Below are positions 26,611-40,249 of a stretch of 64,000 nt of DNA, in pieces. The notes beneath the pieces are model-generated. The model made no database searches and was not told the origin of the DNA. It saw only the letters and a program-made list of their open reading frames with translations. The stretch is taken from the NCBI RefSeq assembly GCF_000327385.1, contig NW_008708456.1, positions 170,063 to 234,062 on the forward strand, written 5' to 3'. The stretch comes from Lottia gigantea (taxonomy: Eukaryota > Mollusca > Gastropoda > Lottiidae). Positions within the stretch are counted from its first letter, which is position 1. Each line of letters begins with the position of its first letter. A program made the position numbers and the translations under genes.

Positions 26611-28198
26611 ACTGGCGTCACACTGTTACTTTATCACTTCAAACGCTTGAGTAACTGACTCTGTCACAATGTATTGCGTTAACACACTTATCTTAAACAC
26701 TCTTTATTTGATCCAATTCATAGTCATTGCTGAGTTTAACATATTTCATCACTAGTATATCAAAATCAATTTACAAGTTAGCAGGCTATTGACCAAAATA
26801 TAAACTACTAGTCTAGTGGCTTAGTAGTCTTCTGTATATGCCTTCTAATTTTAAGGCATAGATAATATCTTGTTTCATTAAAATCTTTATTATTATGTAT
26901 CAAGAGGTACCTAATAAAACTAATAAAAGTTTTGTTTCAATACACTTATTAGTTGAGCCTTTAAGTAAGATCTGATGGTATTTCAATGTTTGAGTCCACT
27001 ACGATACAACTATTGCTCCCCATTTTTTCTTGCTTTGGACTAGATTTTTAGTTACTGGAATTGTTTTGCTTGAACAGGTTTTTAGATAATTATGTCAAAT
27101 ATATTTTTAAGCATTTGATACAATAATTTTCCCTCTCCCTTTGCCAGTCCACTATAAAAATACAACATTTTAATTTTTGCTGATTTTGCAGTGCTTTAAC
27201 CTGCTTTTTGGGTGTATCACAAACAGCAAATCATTACCATAGAAATGGAGAGAGGGGGGAGTACTCAGAGCCCTTCTCAAATTGTTTATCTGCAAATAAT
27301 CATATTCAAGGCATCAACTGCATCAGATAAAAGTAAGCTAAGTTTATCACTGAACACTCATGACTATATATGAACAGGATACCAAGGTGGCTACCATAGT
27401 CATAGAGTGCGACTCTGTTGTTCAGAAAAGTGGGCATGAAAAAATCACATTCATAATAATCATAGACAATTTAATACAAACAGTATAATACAATTTTCAA
27501 TACATCACTTTATACAATAAAATATACATACATATTTATTTACATGTAAATGCAATTCTCTGATAATAACATTCTGAATTCATGGCTTTTATTTTCAGTC
27601 AACCTTATGAAGAATGTCATTGAAAGTCAAAATCAAAATAAAGCTGCAAGGTAATCTATTCTCCCATTAAACACAAATTTACAGAATTTTGTTGACATTG
27701 TGAAGTCATCTCATTTACTGGTTTATGTCACTAGAATGTCTGCAGTCAACTATAATATTATAAAAAAAAAATGTATTCATTCATTGAAAAAAGAAAATAC
27801 AATAAATCAATCAATTCATGAAAACAATTCAAAGACATTTTAAGGATTGGTATGCTAAAAATATCATCCAAATAAACAAAATTCTTTTGTTTATCAGCGG
27901 ACTTACATGGTGTCAAAAATATATGACAGAATACCTCTATAATCCAATAAATACATAAAACTAAGTAATAATCCATTAAACAAGTATATGCTTAGAAGCA
28001 TGTTTCAATAATTATTAAGTTTAATGGATAAATCGTCTTAGAGATTCTATTGTTTAGTCATGGTACCTGGTAAGTCCAACTGATGAATATATTATACACT
28101 TGTTGATCAAGTCTGAGACTTTTAATTGAAATTTTGTATTTAAACACATAGCACATTTATATAAAGAGCACTTTTCATAATTTGGCATAGTTCAAATG
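26611..28198. other. Intergenic: MYO1D promoter side and CIP2A 3' flank
   Basis: No coding sequence was found. The right part should hold the CIP2A 3' untranslated region (minus strand), and the left part the MYO1D promoter. One copy of dispersed repeat D is at 26995-27083. Confidence 0.5.
26995..27083 (+). repeat. Dispersed repeat D, copy 1
   Basis: This ~89 bp segment shares CCCATTTT, CTTTGGAC, AGATTTTT and TTGCTTGAACA in the same order and spacing with 29196-29283, about 2.2 kb away in the same orientation. It is an old unclassified repeat. Confidence 0.6.
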
Positions 28199-31100
28199 TT
28201 ATTTTTTCTTTCCACGAGTGGTTGGAGCACATGAACTCTGTATTAAGGCTGCTATTTGAGCATGTTTAGAAATTTGTTCGTCTTGTTCCTCTATAATTTG
28301 ATCTTTTTCTTGAATAGTGGCCTCATGGTCCTGACACACCTTTTCTAGGGAGCTCACCTGAAATACAGAAGAATCATCTTAAAATGACATTTAGGAGAAG
28401 AGAACAAACTGAATTTATTGTTTTATGAGAGATTGTCATCTATCTACTCAATGGAAATAGTATAAACCTCAAATTAGGAGGCAGTACACTGAGTTCAGCT
28501 AAAAAGGCTTAAGTCGCCGTACAATGACCAATGTTCAATGCTATTTCCAGTCTTGGTTACAAATGTTAAGTAAACTAACACTATATTCAAATCAAAAGGA
28601 AATTTTAATGGATGGAAGGTTTTGGGATATCTAACTAATACATCAAATTTTGGTTATGCTCACCTTCAATTGTATTTCTTTTTTAGCATTAGATAATTTG
28701 CAGAGTTCACATTGCAACTTGTCAATGACTTTCTCCTGTTCTTCCTTTTCTTTAGATGTTGTGTCAAACCTCGTTTCTAATTTACTGTACAATTCAGTCA
28801 TTTCTGTAAAATAAAATCATAACAAATTCCAGATATGTAGTTTTGGTGCTTATTTTGTACAACTTTTAGGCTAATGAAAAAAATTATCACCAAGCATTGT
28901 TTTAGAAGCAAACTTTTGCCAGGTCAGCTGCAGCATTAACCTTTTTTTTTAATTTTCAAACTTTCAAGGAATCTTTCAGACTACCATTGTCACATAAAAA
29001 ATGTTAAGATAATCATTCATACTGAATTGAAATGTTTAGATTACCTTGGAGTTTAGCTTCTTTTTCTTTCAATATTTTTTCTTGTAGTTTCCATTCTTTT
29101 TCTAGAGTATATAACTGATCACAAGTTCTGAAAGTAGTGGCAGAAAACATTCAAGTTAATACTCAATTAAAGAAAGAAAGACTCTTTGGAGGAATCCACT
29201 ACTTTAAAACTTTACTTCCCATTTTGCCATTCTTTGGACAAGATTTTTGATTGACAGAATTGTCTTGCTTGAACATGTTTTTATTAAGGAACAGAAACAT
29301 CAATACACTGTTGGATGATGCATTCAATATCATTATATGAATTACATTTTAGATATAGAAATATTTCTAATTTAATTCAAAATCAAAAATCAAAAATTCA
29401 TTTATAATAAAAAGTAAAAGAGAATCCTTACTTGTCATTTTGTTGTTTGAGATCAGCATGATATTTCTGCAACATGTCATACATCTCTTCTTTAGATTCC
29501 ATTTCTTGTTTGAGTGTATTTAAATTTCTTCTCATCTTTTCTCCACTGTAATACATACCACAATATATAACACAAATATATATTTTATAATGATTAAACA
29601 CAGAATACTAGAATTCCTTTCAGATGACTGTGATGAATCAGTACCGCCAGATACTCACTCCTTATTTCTTTATTTTAAAGAACTCAATTGAATTTAACAG
29701 CACTTAGAAATATATCTCTAACTTCTTGCCTTGGCCTGTTCTTTTTATGGGAATGTTATTCTGATATCGCCCTAACAGAAATAATACACTTGAAACATCA
29801 TGACAATCAAAATACAAAATGGATCCTAGAGACTGCCATACACTGTACAGGTAATTCATGAGTTGTGGTATGTAGAAATAGGTCTTCATTTATTGCTTAT
29901 GCTACTTATGTCTTACCTATCTACTAGTTCACTATAATTTGTTTTCAAATCTTCATACTCCTCTAGTACATGTGCTACTCTGAAAAGTCGCAATTAAATA
30001 TATATATTAAAAATCTAAGCAAAAATATTTTTCTACCAGTCTCTTTATGGTTTCACAACTACATGTATCTAGACACTAGTGTATCCTTTAAAATAAAGGG
30101 GATTAAGTCTTGCTAAGTCATCTATTTATAGCCATGAATAACCTTTTGAGTTCTGTACTGTGACTGTCTGTAACAACACTGATTCTCATTGCTGTCGCTA
30201 AATATTTACATACCAGCCTATCTTCTATGTATTTGAAAACAATCATTTCGTATTTGACTATAGCATTGTAGGTGACAATAAAAGCTATAATAGTTTGGAC
30301 AAGGGAGGCAATTATTTTCCATGACAGGAATAGTTTGATTTTTTATTTACTTGATTAGCAAACATATGATTTTAGGGTTAATTTTAAAGAAATTGAATAA
30401 AGTATTCCAGCATGAGTAAATACATGAAAGATGCCAAAATAAAATCTTACTTTTGATTTTCTAGATCAACTTGTTCTTCCAGTTGATTATTTTTTATTCT
30501 CATTTCATTGAGTTTGTCTAACAAAGATTCACTCTTTTTTTCAGACTCGTGTAACACACTGCGTAGATTCTGAGACTGAAATATAGTCACGTGATAGCAA
30601 TGATATACACTAGTCTAAACCAATATTTCCCCCATCATTTATATTAAAGGTGAAACTCTAGTAACAGTATTCTGGCTAAGAGAAATATTGTAATTAAGCA
30701 ACTAATATTAATTACAATAATCTGTACCCTAATTACTTATTTACTTATTCAAAATGGCATTTTAAAGCATTGCCACATCTATTCAATATATACCAGTAAT
30801 GTAAAGTGTCTATATATCTAAAAACTTGATGAAAATGTTTTCGCAACTAAAATATTAAAAGTTTGGAGGTGAATTAGAATATAATAATTAAAGTAAACTT
30901 ACATCAGCCTCAAATCTAGCTCCACTAATTCTGTACTGTGATATTAATCTATCTGATTGAACTAACTCTAAACTTTTAGTTTTTAACAGATTCTCCAGAT
31001 GTTCTTCATTAACCTGTTATTATATGAAATGAAAAAGCTAATGATGACAGGCAAACTCTATGCAGTATGCAATGAGGATAATTTTACCAGGGCCTATATT

Positions 31101-34100
31101 AAACAGGGCATTAATTCAAAAAAACTTTTATGGATATAAACTTCTCAATTTATTATTTAAACACAACATTTCATTACATGTTCTCAAGTGATGATTAACC
31201 ATAAAAAACTATAGCTCCTTAAACAGAAAAGTTTCATTCCCAGTATAAGTTGATGATATATAGGCTTCATCAAATATATTATACATATTGTTTAGAAATG
31301 AAATTCAATTGACCGTGGACCTCAAAACATAGAAAACATTGATTTTACCTTTAGTGATTGTAGTTGATGTTCATAAAGTTGAATAATATTTGACACTTTG
31401 TGGTCTTTCATCTGAAAAAATTAAAAACAAACATTTGAAGTATAGTCAAGCAAAATCATTTGTGCTTATCATGGTTTGATTCAAAACATCAATACCAACA
31501 TCTCTTTATTTCTAGGTAGCTGTGGTATTATTAACACAAAGTAAGTTAATTACTATTCATTCTGCCGAAAATATACTGGATCATGTTTATCCAGTACAGA
31601 CAGTTTATCCAGTATGCAATATACAGACAGTTATCAGATTTACATATATGTATTTATCACCTATTACTTGTCTACTTCATTCTTTGAGAAAAAAAAAACA
31701 ATGATTTCAATATACAGCCATAAGATACAAGATTTTTAGATATCCATTAAGTTTTATCTTTTTACCTCGAAACTGGATTCCATTTTACTGACCAATTTCT
31801 GGATGGATGTTTCTTCCTGTGGAGTTGGTTTAACACCATTATTTATAGGATGTACGTTCTCTTTATCTACTGATCTGGTTTGTAATAAAACTGATGTTGT
31901 CTGGGATGAACCAGCAAGATGGTCCACAAAATATTCTCTTGGTGATGCCAACACAGTTTTATTATTATTTATAGAAGCTATTGAATCACATAAACTGAAA
32001 GTGAAAGTATAAATAAATGAATAGCAATGAAAGAGAAACTTGATGGTCATTCAGTAAAACAAGTCAAACAATTGTTGCATATTATCAAATGTCATAGCTT
32101 TCAGGTTTTTAATACTATTCAATTATTAGAAAATATAGAAACATTTTTTTCCTATTTCAGGCACTTTCAAGAAAATTAACAAAATTTTTTAGTTTATATC
32201 TTTAGAAGAACCAACTTACTACAATATCAGGGTTGGCTTTAGCCCAAATTATATACTTAGGGAGTTTTTAAATTTTTAAAAGAATTTCCTCTATATAGCC
32301 TAGACTTACACAACATCTAAATAAATATCTAGTTGAGCTGCCGTTGATATCAGCTGTAGCGCCATTTGTACATGATCTTTATTACCAGATGTTAAATATG
32401 ACGCCAATATTGGTACAAGTTTACTGTCCTGAAATACAATAAGACAACTCTCATTAATAAAAATCAAATATTATGCTAATAGCATGATAGGTTTGTGTCA
32501 TTAATATGAATAGGAGCTCAACTTTACAAAATAAACATCCAATACATAATGTGCTTCTAGCATTAACAGGAATTTTACTTTGTGTTTCTGCTACTATTTG
32601 ATGAATGAAATAAGACCTTCCAGTAAAGATACTACAAGATTTCTGTGGAAATTCAGAGAAACAAAGATAGAGAACACAGACAAAATATATGGTTCCTACC
32701 TGTAAATATGTGATGAAGCACTGATCTAAGTTAGGAACAACTCGCCTGAATTTAGACATCAGATTTAAACACAATAATACTGTAAACTTCCCCACATCAC
32801 TGTAATAATAATGATTATTCTGTCACACTGTCATATGCTTACTCCTTTAAAACATCAAGCATCATTAGTATACATTCAATCAAAGTTATTTTGACTCTTA
32901 CAGGTTTGATTCAAAGCATAAACACAAGCAAGGCCACGTTATTTGGGTAAAACAACAAGTTGAAAAAAATCAGTGAACACCAAATATGCACTACATTGAT
33001 AATTACTTAAACTACCTAAAGATAAAGTGCATTGGTCATGTTCGTGTTTTGAAGAACTCACAGTGATAGTGAATACAAATAACTATAAAATTTGATGATT
33101 GGCTCCCAATCACAGCCATGCTGAACAGGGTACTTAAACATAATAAATATTCCGTTCCCATTCAAAACCTTTAAGATATCTGGGTTTCCGGATTATTGGC
33201 AACCTGATGAACGCAGATCCACTATATTACTTAGGTTTATTCTCAAAACTACACAAATATCTTTCATGAACCACTATCTGCTTACATCATATATCGATAT
33301 TTCTAGAGGTTGTTTGGTAAATTTTTAATGATATTTATCATGAAATAAACTAACCTCCAATCATGATATTGTGTTTTATCTGCCATTTGATTCATATAAA
33401 TATCTTTATTATGGTTCAATTGAAAATCCAAGATGGTTGGAAATAGCTGAATATCAATTTGACTGGCTATAGATTTTTTTATTTCATCCTCAGTACTGAA
33501 AACTGAAATGTAACAAACAAAACAAATTAAAAAAAAACCAAAGTATGCTACAATAGTTCATCGGATTGGCAGAGGCTCACATTAACACTGAAACGAACAC
33601 AACACATTTGCCAAAGAAAAACTATACATTTTTTCACTGACAAAGAGCAATCCTGTGCACTATATAATTATTTTAAGATATTTATGTAGTATTACATTTA
33701 AACTTAACAGATCTTGTGAATAGTAAAAGAAGAGTGACTAAAGTATTTTATTCTACGAGCTATTGTCGCTGTCGTGACAACATTATCAGGTCATATGATT
33801 AGATTTGGAAAAGTTCTTTGCTGCCAGTCTTTAAAGCATTTGTGGCCTTAAACCTGAATTATTTGTACAACTATATTACAAACCTGTGAGAAATTGTAAC
33901 ACTTTAACTGTTTTTTCTAGGTGTTTTTTTATTTCAGTTCCAGTAGGGTTAAACTTTGTATTATATTGTAGTAGGTTTAACAATAAAAATACAGTAATTT
34001 CAGTATGTTGACTGTGACCTGTTTTATCATCTGTATACAAAACCTCCTGGAAATATACAATAAATACCATACCATTCATAATATTATATGTTTTATAATC

Positions 34101-37100
34101 TAGATCAAAAAAAAAATATTACCAAAGTTTGATTCTTGTAGTATAATGGTGAGTTTTAAATGATTGTTACTGACATAAGTATTACAGTAATAATATCCCA
34201 TTCTACATACTGACTAAACTAAAATCCAAGTCATGCACTTACCTCAAATATTTCCTTTAAGAAATCTAAAGCGAGTAGTGATGTGAAGTGACTACTAGTA
34301 TTGTTAACTGACTGGGCTGCCCAGTGAATAGTAGCGTGTAAAGGGGATGTGGTCTGGTTGATAGGAAGTTGTAATAATTGATCTAGCTGGCCTGAGTCAG
34401 TCACTGGTGGTGATTTTAACATTATCTTACAGATAATACTTCTGATTGGACTCACTGTACATAGATCAATTATCAGTTCAAATATCTACAATATAAATAC
34501 TCTTTTAAAAACAAAATTACTGGACTGATAAAAGAACAACAGGTTGTAACATACAGTTGGGTGATGTCCTGTGTTTCTGTAAGCAGATAGCAACAGGGTT
34601 CCCATCTTGATTTTAACCAATTTTAACCAATGTCTGGTGTTTCTTTAAAAAACACTGTACAACCCTCTAGATTGTTATCATACACAATTCAGTGATGTAG
34701 TGAGGCTTTCCACACAAAATTGACTCCATTCCAGTTCACTTCTAATAAAGAGTATTGAATTAGGTTTTGTGTTTCAAAACACAATAAATAATGATGTAAT
34801 GAAAAGAAGTGTTCCATCCTATTTCACATCTTTATAACATATAAATATATCAAATTCAAATGTGTATTCACCTTAGAGACAGACTCTGGCACACTACTTT
34901 TGATACGACTTAATGTTTTCTCCAAGCAGGTTGGTAGATCTTGATAACTGAAGTAAAACAATATACATATAGGCTCAAACTCAATCATATTCAGCAAGAG
35001 ATGTACTGTCAGAAAGACTGGGTGATAAGAATATAATGACTGGTGGTTTTTACCATCTTTCCTCAGAACACAAATCTTCAAAACTCATGCTGTATTCAAC
35101 ACCTCAGAAAAATTGGAAACAATATAGGAAACTTCAGAGTATTATGTTGGGAAGTTGTATTTCCAAGTAAGAAACTTGGGTATGTAGTGAGCAACCTAAA
35201 TTATGCAGCTAACTTGAATTATATAATAGACACATGTGACATTATAACATATAGTATATATATCAAACTAAGAGGTAATGACTACTTGTATTGAATATAT
35301 ACTTGCTTGATTAAAGTGCGTAGTGTTTTCTGATTTTTAATAATATCTCTGAAGACATCTACTGTATATCTCTGAGTTAAACCAGAATCACCATTTAATA
35401 ATATATTAAACAATAACTGAAGAATATTGATCAGGTTCTTACCACTGAGCATCTGAAAAAGTTCAATTCATACAAAACATCAAAACTACTTCAACCAGTT
35501 GCAATACAATCTAAATGCAGTCAAAGTAGGTTTGTGATCAACTTATGAGATCAGATTTTTAAAACTAAGGCATAGATCCTCAACATTACTGACATCTGAA
35601 ATGACTGCTATCTTTATATAATATAGCTTACCTTTTCCCCCAAATCTTCATGTTGAAACACATTAAAAATAATAGATATAGAGAATATTATAATAGTTTT
35701 ATTTTTATCACTCAGTGAAGAGATTAATGTTCTGTACAGTTTCTTGTGGGCCTGAAATACATATCATTAACAGTTTATTTACCAGAAATTTTTATCTGCG
35801 TCACTTTGAGTTTTTTAGCAAAAAAAAAAACAAATGGAATTGTCAAAAAATTAAACAGTTATGATGTCCAAATGTAAAAATAATAAAGCAAATAGTCATT
35901 TGTTAATTATGTTACTTCAAAGTATTGGTTCTGGTTCAGAATTTCAACTTACGGAATCTCTGATGTGTTTCTGTACTGTTATATTATTTCTACAGATATT
36001 AGCCAATAATCCTAAACATGGCTGAGTTAATTCACTTGAATTTTCACATCTGTTGAACGAAAATTAAAGATAAAAATATCAACATTTCAAAATGACATTA
36101 ACACGATAAATATATGCCATAAATGGTATTATTGCTAAAGTTATGAAGCAGATGTCTCTAGTATTAAACAAGTCAAGGCAAACTTACTCTGCTTGTGGCA
36201 GGGTTTGTCATTATATATTTTATCCATGTGACAGGAATTGTCGGAGCTATGTTACTATAATAAATGAAAGAGAAATGATAGAGAATTGCACATATTCTAC
36301 TTCTCTACACTTCTTTGGACTAATTGCCAAATAGTGTGCATTGAGAAATGACTTTTAAGGGCAGCCACAAGACTCTACACTTCATCGATTTTAAACTGTC
36401 AAGGGATCAGCACACAGTCTGGTAGCTCCTTCAACTACATAATGAAAACACCAGAAAAAGGTATTGAAACTTACATGTTAGTAATGAGGTAGGACAATAA
36501 TAACTGTGTGTTATTATCATGATAGTTGACTGTTTGACCATATGTTAATCTTAATAACAATTCTAAACACTGAAATACATAGTAAACATTATGATTAACA
36601 ATTACTATACATTGCCAAAATATTTTTAACATGTTCAATAGCATGAAAATTGCAAACCCTCCAAAGATCAGATTTTAATTTTGAAGTGCTACAGATCAAT
36701 AAAATGAATATATTGCTTTAACTGGGGACCTAAAAATTAATATTTCAACAATATTACATACCTCAACAATAATATCATCAGATTGTCTGTCTAATAAATT
36801 ACGTAAAACACTGGACAATATTCCACCAAGATGGAAATTCTTCTGTAAAACTTCACGTATTTCGCTGTCTTTCACTTAAATTTACAAGAAAAACGTTTCA
36901 CACAAGTGCACATGAACTAAATAATAAATGAGATTGATCCACTACTGTACTCTACCTTAAATAGGTGAATGAATGATTGGCATGAGAAGAATCTACTATA
37001 TCAGAAATACTGTATTGAAAATTTTTTCTAATAAACATAATTGGTGCTTTTCTTATAAGCTTATCCTGTCAAACCTAGATATACATGGTTGAGAAGAAGT

Positions 37101-37717
37101 TGAAATTATGTGTTCTTATAACTATTATATGCATTATAATAATTTTCCATTTATTCCAATGATTCTGTATAAAAATAGTGACTACAAACCTAAATTATTG
37201 AAGACCATAAAACAGTGATGAGCTACAGGTATCTTAACTTGTGGATCAGAGATAAACTGTACCAAACATGTTAAACATTCTATAGCTAAAATATTTTTTG
37301 AATTAAAAAACTTCAATGATGCTGGATTTGTTAGGTTGTTCTGTAAAGTCTGAAAAGAAATATTCAAACCTATTAAAATTCTATAAAACCTAAGATTATC
37401 TCGCACCATACAATGACAGTTACTAAACTAACATGTTCTGTACCGATACTGACTGACTCCACTTGAGCTTTGAAAATGGTATTCCATTAAATTTCTTGTG
37501 AGCATAACATTTAGTTTTAAAAATGAATGTTATATTTCTCTTCTTAAAGCATCTGATTCACTTTGTTGCTCCACTGAACATTTTAATAAGAAGAATAAAA
37601 ATTCAGAGTAAATAAGCTTACCTCCAGCTGACTCTGTAAATGAACTAAGTTGCTGTTACTATCAGTAGTCAGATATTGGTTTGCAGCCATGAGAAGTGTT
37701 CTCACACACCCCTCCAT
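28199..37717 (-). CDS. CIP2A: Cellular inhibitor of PP2A, CIP2A homologue
   Basis: In vertebrates CIP2A binds PP2A B56 subunits and stabilises MYC, and with TOPBP1 tethers broken mitotic chromosomes. Twenty-two exons: 37717-37622, 37349-37190, 36874-36762, 36569-36475, 36049-35953, 35751-35632, 35452-35307, 34947-34872, 34485-34243, 34046-33884, 33502-33355, 32799-32700, 32428-32310, 31994-31766, 31411-31349, 31013-30903, 30575-30451, 29979-29917, 29545-29432, 29127-29045, 28803-28664, 28357-28199. They give 920 residues (human 905). Residues 1 to about 560 are helical armadillo-like repeats with family matches such as AIECLTCLVQFISDP, CLGLLANICRNN and LALDFLKEIFE (372-382). A linker follows, then from about 640 a long coiled coil including SDRLISQYR, ending in a basic RGKKK tail. 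All splice phases fit. Intron 7 appears to use a GC donor. It is divergent from the small plus-strand gene at 38740. Confidence 0.93.
29196..29283 (+). repeat. Dispersed repeat D, copy 2 (CIP2A intron)
   Basis: Second copy of the 89 bp segment described at 26995, within the CIP2A intron between exons 19 and 20. Identity is moderate, with scattered substitutions and small indels. Confidence 0.6.
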
Positions 37718-38739
37718 TCTTTATCTCATTTAAACGAAACTGAAATAAACTTATAGTTATACACACAGGGGATGTTTCTGGCAGGAAAGTGTGTTTATTT
37801 GACCAATATTTCATGAATAACTAACTCGGCAACGGCGGCAGAATGCGTTTCAAATTTGATCGTATGATTGTTTTAAAATCTTGTAGTGAAATGATTGAAA
37901 AGTTCATTCTAAGCTCACCTGGTCAAAAAAGTAAGTCTATTTTTTTACGAGTGGAATAATTTCAAGCAAAAACAATGATGAAATAAATACTAAAAACTTA
38001 CAAAATCATACATTCATAAATTTGTCTGTTTTTGTTTTGATTTTCAAAACTTGTTTAGGCGCCTACACTGTTGTACTTGCTTTGTTGTCGTCATTGATGA
38101 AATAAAACAGTTAAAATGTGGAGAACTTTCAGGTCTAAATTGTATGATTTGTTTTTAGAAGAAAACAGATTGATAAATTTCAAACAAAGGTAAGCTTTTA
38201 AGTGAGTGAATAGGTTTATTATTCTTTCCAGAGGTGAGGATACGCTTTTGACAATGAAGTTCGGAAATAATGGGCAGATAACCCTTTGAAAGGTTGGTCG
38301 CGAGTAAATGCCGAGCAAAGAAATAATAGTCCCTGATTCTGTGTTTTTATCTGTGAAATCACACAAAATGGACACAAACCACAATGTCATTGTCATGAAG
38401 GTTTCTATACAATCAATCATAATTTTAACACTTTATTACTCTACCCTTTGAAAGAAATCGTGCCATTTGTTGTTTATTTTATAACTGTTAGCCTACTCGG
38501 AAACATCCGCCTCTATTGTTATTAGTAGTCTATTCCAGCATCTGACAACTTTCACTTGTCACAATAGCTATCATAGCCGTTAATAAGGGAATATTTTTCG
38601 GATTAATTGTACTGTAATCTAATCTTACGACTCTTTTTACAAGAATGTGAATATCGGCATCAAACTTGTATTGTTTAAGTGGACCCCTACTCACGTTTCT
38701 ATTTTAATATCTAAACTTCAATTTTCTCTTCATTAACAG
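37718..38739. promoter_or_regulatory. Shared divergent promoter region and untranslated exons of CIP2A and ASDURF
   Basis: On the minus strand the CIP2A leader has an acceptor at about 37740-37741 (TTTATTTCAG), and an upstream non-coding exon would end with the strong donor CAG|GTGAGC at 37919. On the plus strand, GTAAGTC at 37931 and GTAAGC at 38190 are plausible donors for a leader exon feeding the acceptor before 38740. The two starts therefore lie within about 1 kb and point apart. No TATA box or named element was assigned. Confidence 0.4.
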
Positions 38740-39271
38740 ATGAAAGAATTGGAGATTTTAGAATCTGAATTAAAAAACCTAAAGAAAGGAGCTGTAAGTG
38801 TAAATTAAATTTTTGTTTTGATCAGTATTCAATGTGTGATCTATTAGTATAAATCAGTAAAGATATTTTAGTAGAAATTATTATTATTAAATTAACAATC
38901 TGTCAGGTAAACTCAATTTTTACTTTTTAGAAAGTTTATTATCAACAGCCTAACAGCAGTATATTTTTCCTGTCAAATATAGATACAGAACTGCCCAAAG
39001 TTGCAGGTAATGAGATTATAAAGGTTTGAGTAAGCTTATACAGTAGCCTAGGCCTACCAGCTTAAGACAAGAATTGTAAAGATTTGGTCTTTGAAACGTT
39101 TTATTTTAACCCTTTGGATCTTTTATTCTTTTGTTATTTATATGTAGGTCCTATATTCAAAGTTAATCATGGAACACTATCTGAACAATATTTCTGACTA
39201 TGTTGTTGGTATTTTGAACTTCCTAATATTTTTCTTTCAAAGGAAAGAAGAAAGAATTACAGAAGAAATGA
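38740..39271 (+). CDS. ASDURF: ASDURF-like prefoldin-family small protein
   Basis: Three exons, 38740-38793, 38931-39006 and 39243-39271, encode 52 residues. The core ELKNLKKGAKVYYQQPNSSI runs into FFLSN and matches human ASDURF, which reads [20 protein letters not shown] and then FFLAD. ASDURF is a prefoldin-like subunit of the PAQosome co-chaperone and in mammals is translated from the upstream reading frame of ASNSD1. Splice sites are canonical (CT|GTAAGT, TTTTAG|AA, AG|GTAATG, CAAAG|GA) and phases fit. The ATG follows directly on the acceptor TTCATTAACAG, so the leader exon is upstream. The protein is shorter than human ASDURF (96 residues) at both ends and ends in a lysine-rich tail. AATAAA at 39500-39505 would end the transcript. 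No ASNSD1 frame follows. Confidence 0.72.
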
Positions 39272-40249
39272 TGATCATTATCAGGTGACATTGCTGTTTC
39301 TGGATTATGAACACATTGAGATCAACACTTTTGTTTGGTGATTTTTTATTTCAAACCTTAAAATATGAATTTGATCTCTTGTGTAATGGTTAAAAAAGGA
39401 AGACAATTTATAATGCCTCTAAGATGTCTAACTGTGGCTGTTCAGTAGTCATTCTTCAGTACTTTAAATTTTGATGTCTATGTGATACACCTTGATTTGA
39501 ATAAACCATAAATGGACGTTTTAAAAGTGGATTAAATACTGACACTGCTACTGTAATTACAGGAATGTCCACTAAATTGACTCTTTTAAGCAGTCAGTGG
39601 TTTTGATTTAGGCTATATATACACAGAAATAATCCATGTGAATAATTGATTTATTTCCCAATGTTTTAGTGTACAATATATTCTAGAATAAATTATAAAC
39701 CTAACAAACTATAAACAATTATCTTTATAGAACACCAGCTAATCAGTCTAAGATAAACATGTAGATCTATGAAATTAACATCAGAGCTGACCATGTAAAA
39801 GTCAATTTCATAATATAGGTTTAAGTTTGTTTCTCAAATTATTTTCCTATTTTTGAGGTTCAATTTCAAGTCTTGCTAGTAGTAAAGCGTGATTTTCTTC
39901 CAGAATGTACATAAAAACATTTGACCTACTTTACTCTAGTATGTAGACCAATCTTTCAGTTGACATATTTCATTTGCAGTCCTGTAGGTTGTTTAATCTA
40001 GACAGATATGGTCTATGGTGAGATTTATTTGGTTAACATTACACAATATTGCACCACTGCAATCTATATTACTAAGCCCACACAACATGGAAGCAAATTT
40101 AACAATAAATATAATTTCTCTTCGAGTCAGACATAATATTTATACATGTCAGATGTGCATTTGTCACATGACACCAATGTTTTGGAAATAAACACATAAT
40201 GTTTAGATAAGTTTAGAGGCCATCCTGATATGCATCAATGCTAGTCGGA
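39272..40249. other. Convergent 3' flank between ASDURF and the 40250 microORF
   Basis: It contains a plus-strand AATAAA at 39500-39505 and a minus-strand AATAAA (TTTATT on plus) near 40025. Nothing else was recognised, and no asparagine-synthetase-like segment was seen. Confidence 0.5.

Noticed and set aside
37843-37930. ATG-initiated plus-strand segment ending at a donor, as the first coding exon of ASDURF
   Set aside because: It ends in phase 1 and would put the exon at 38740 into a frame with an early stop. It can only be untranslated leader.
38116-38189. Alternative plus-strand first coding exon for ASDURF
   Set aside because: It ends in phase 2 and gives an immediate stop at the next exon.
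38091-38420. 109-codon minus-strand frame near the CIP2A promoter
   Set aside because: No family similarity, no splice link to CIP2A, and it overlaps the divergent leader region. Treated as chance.
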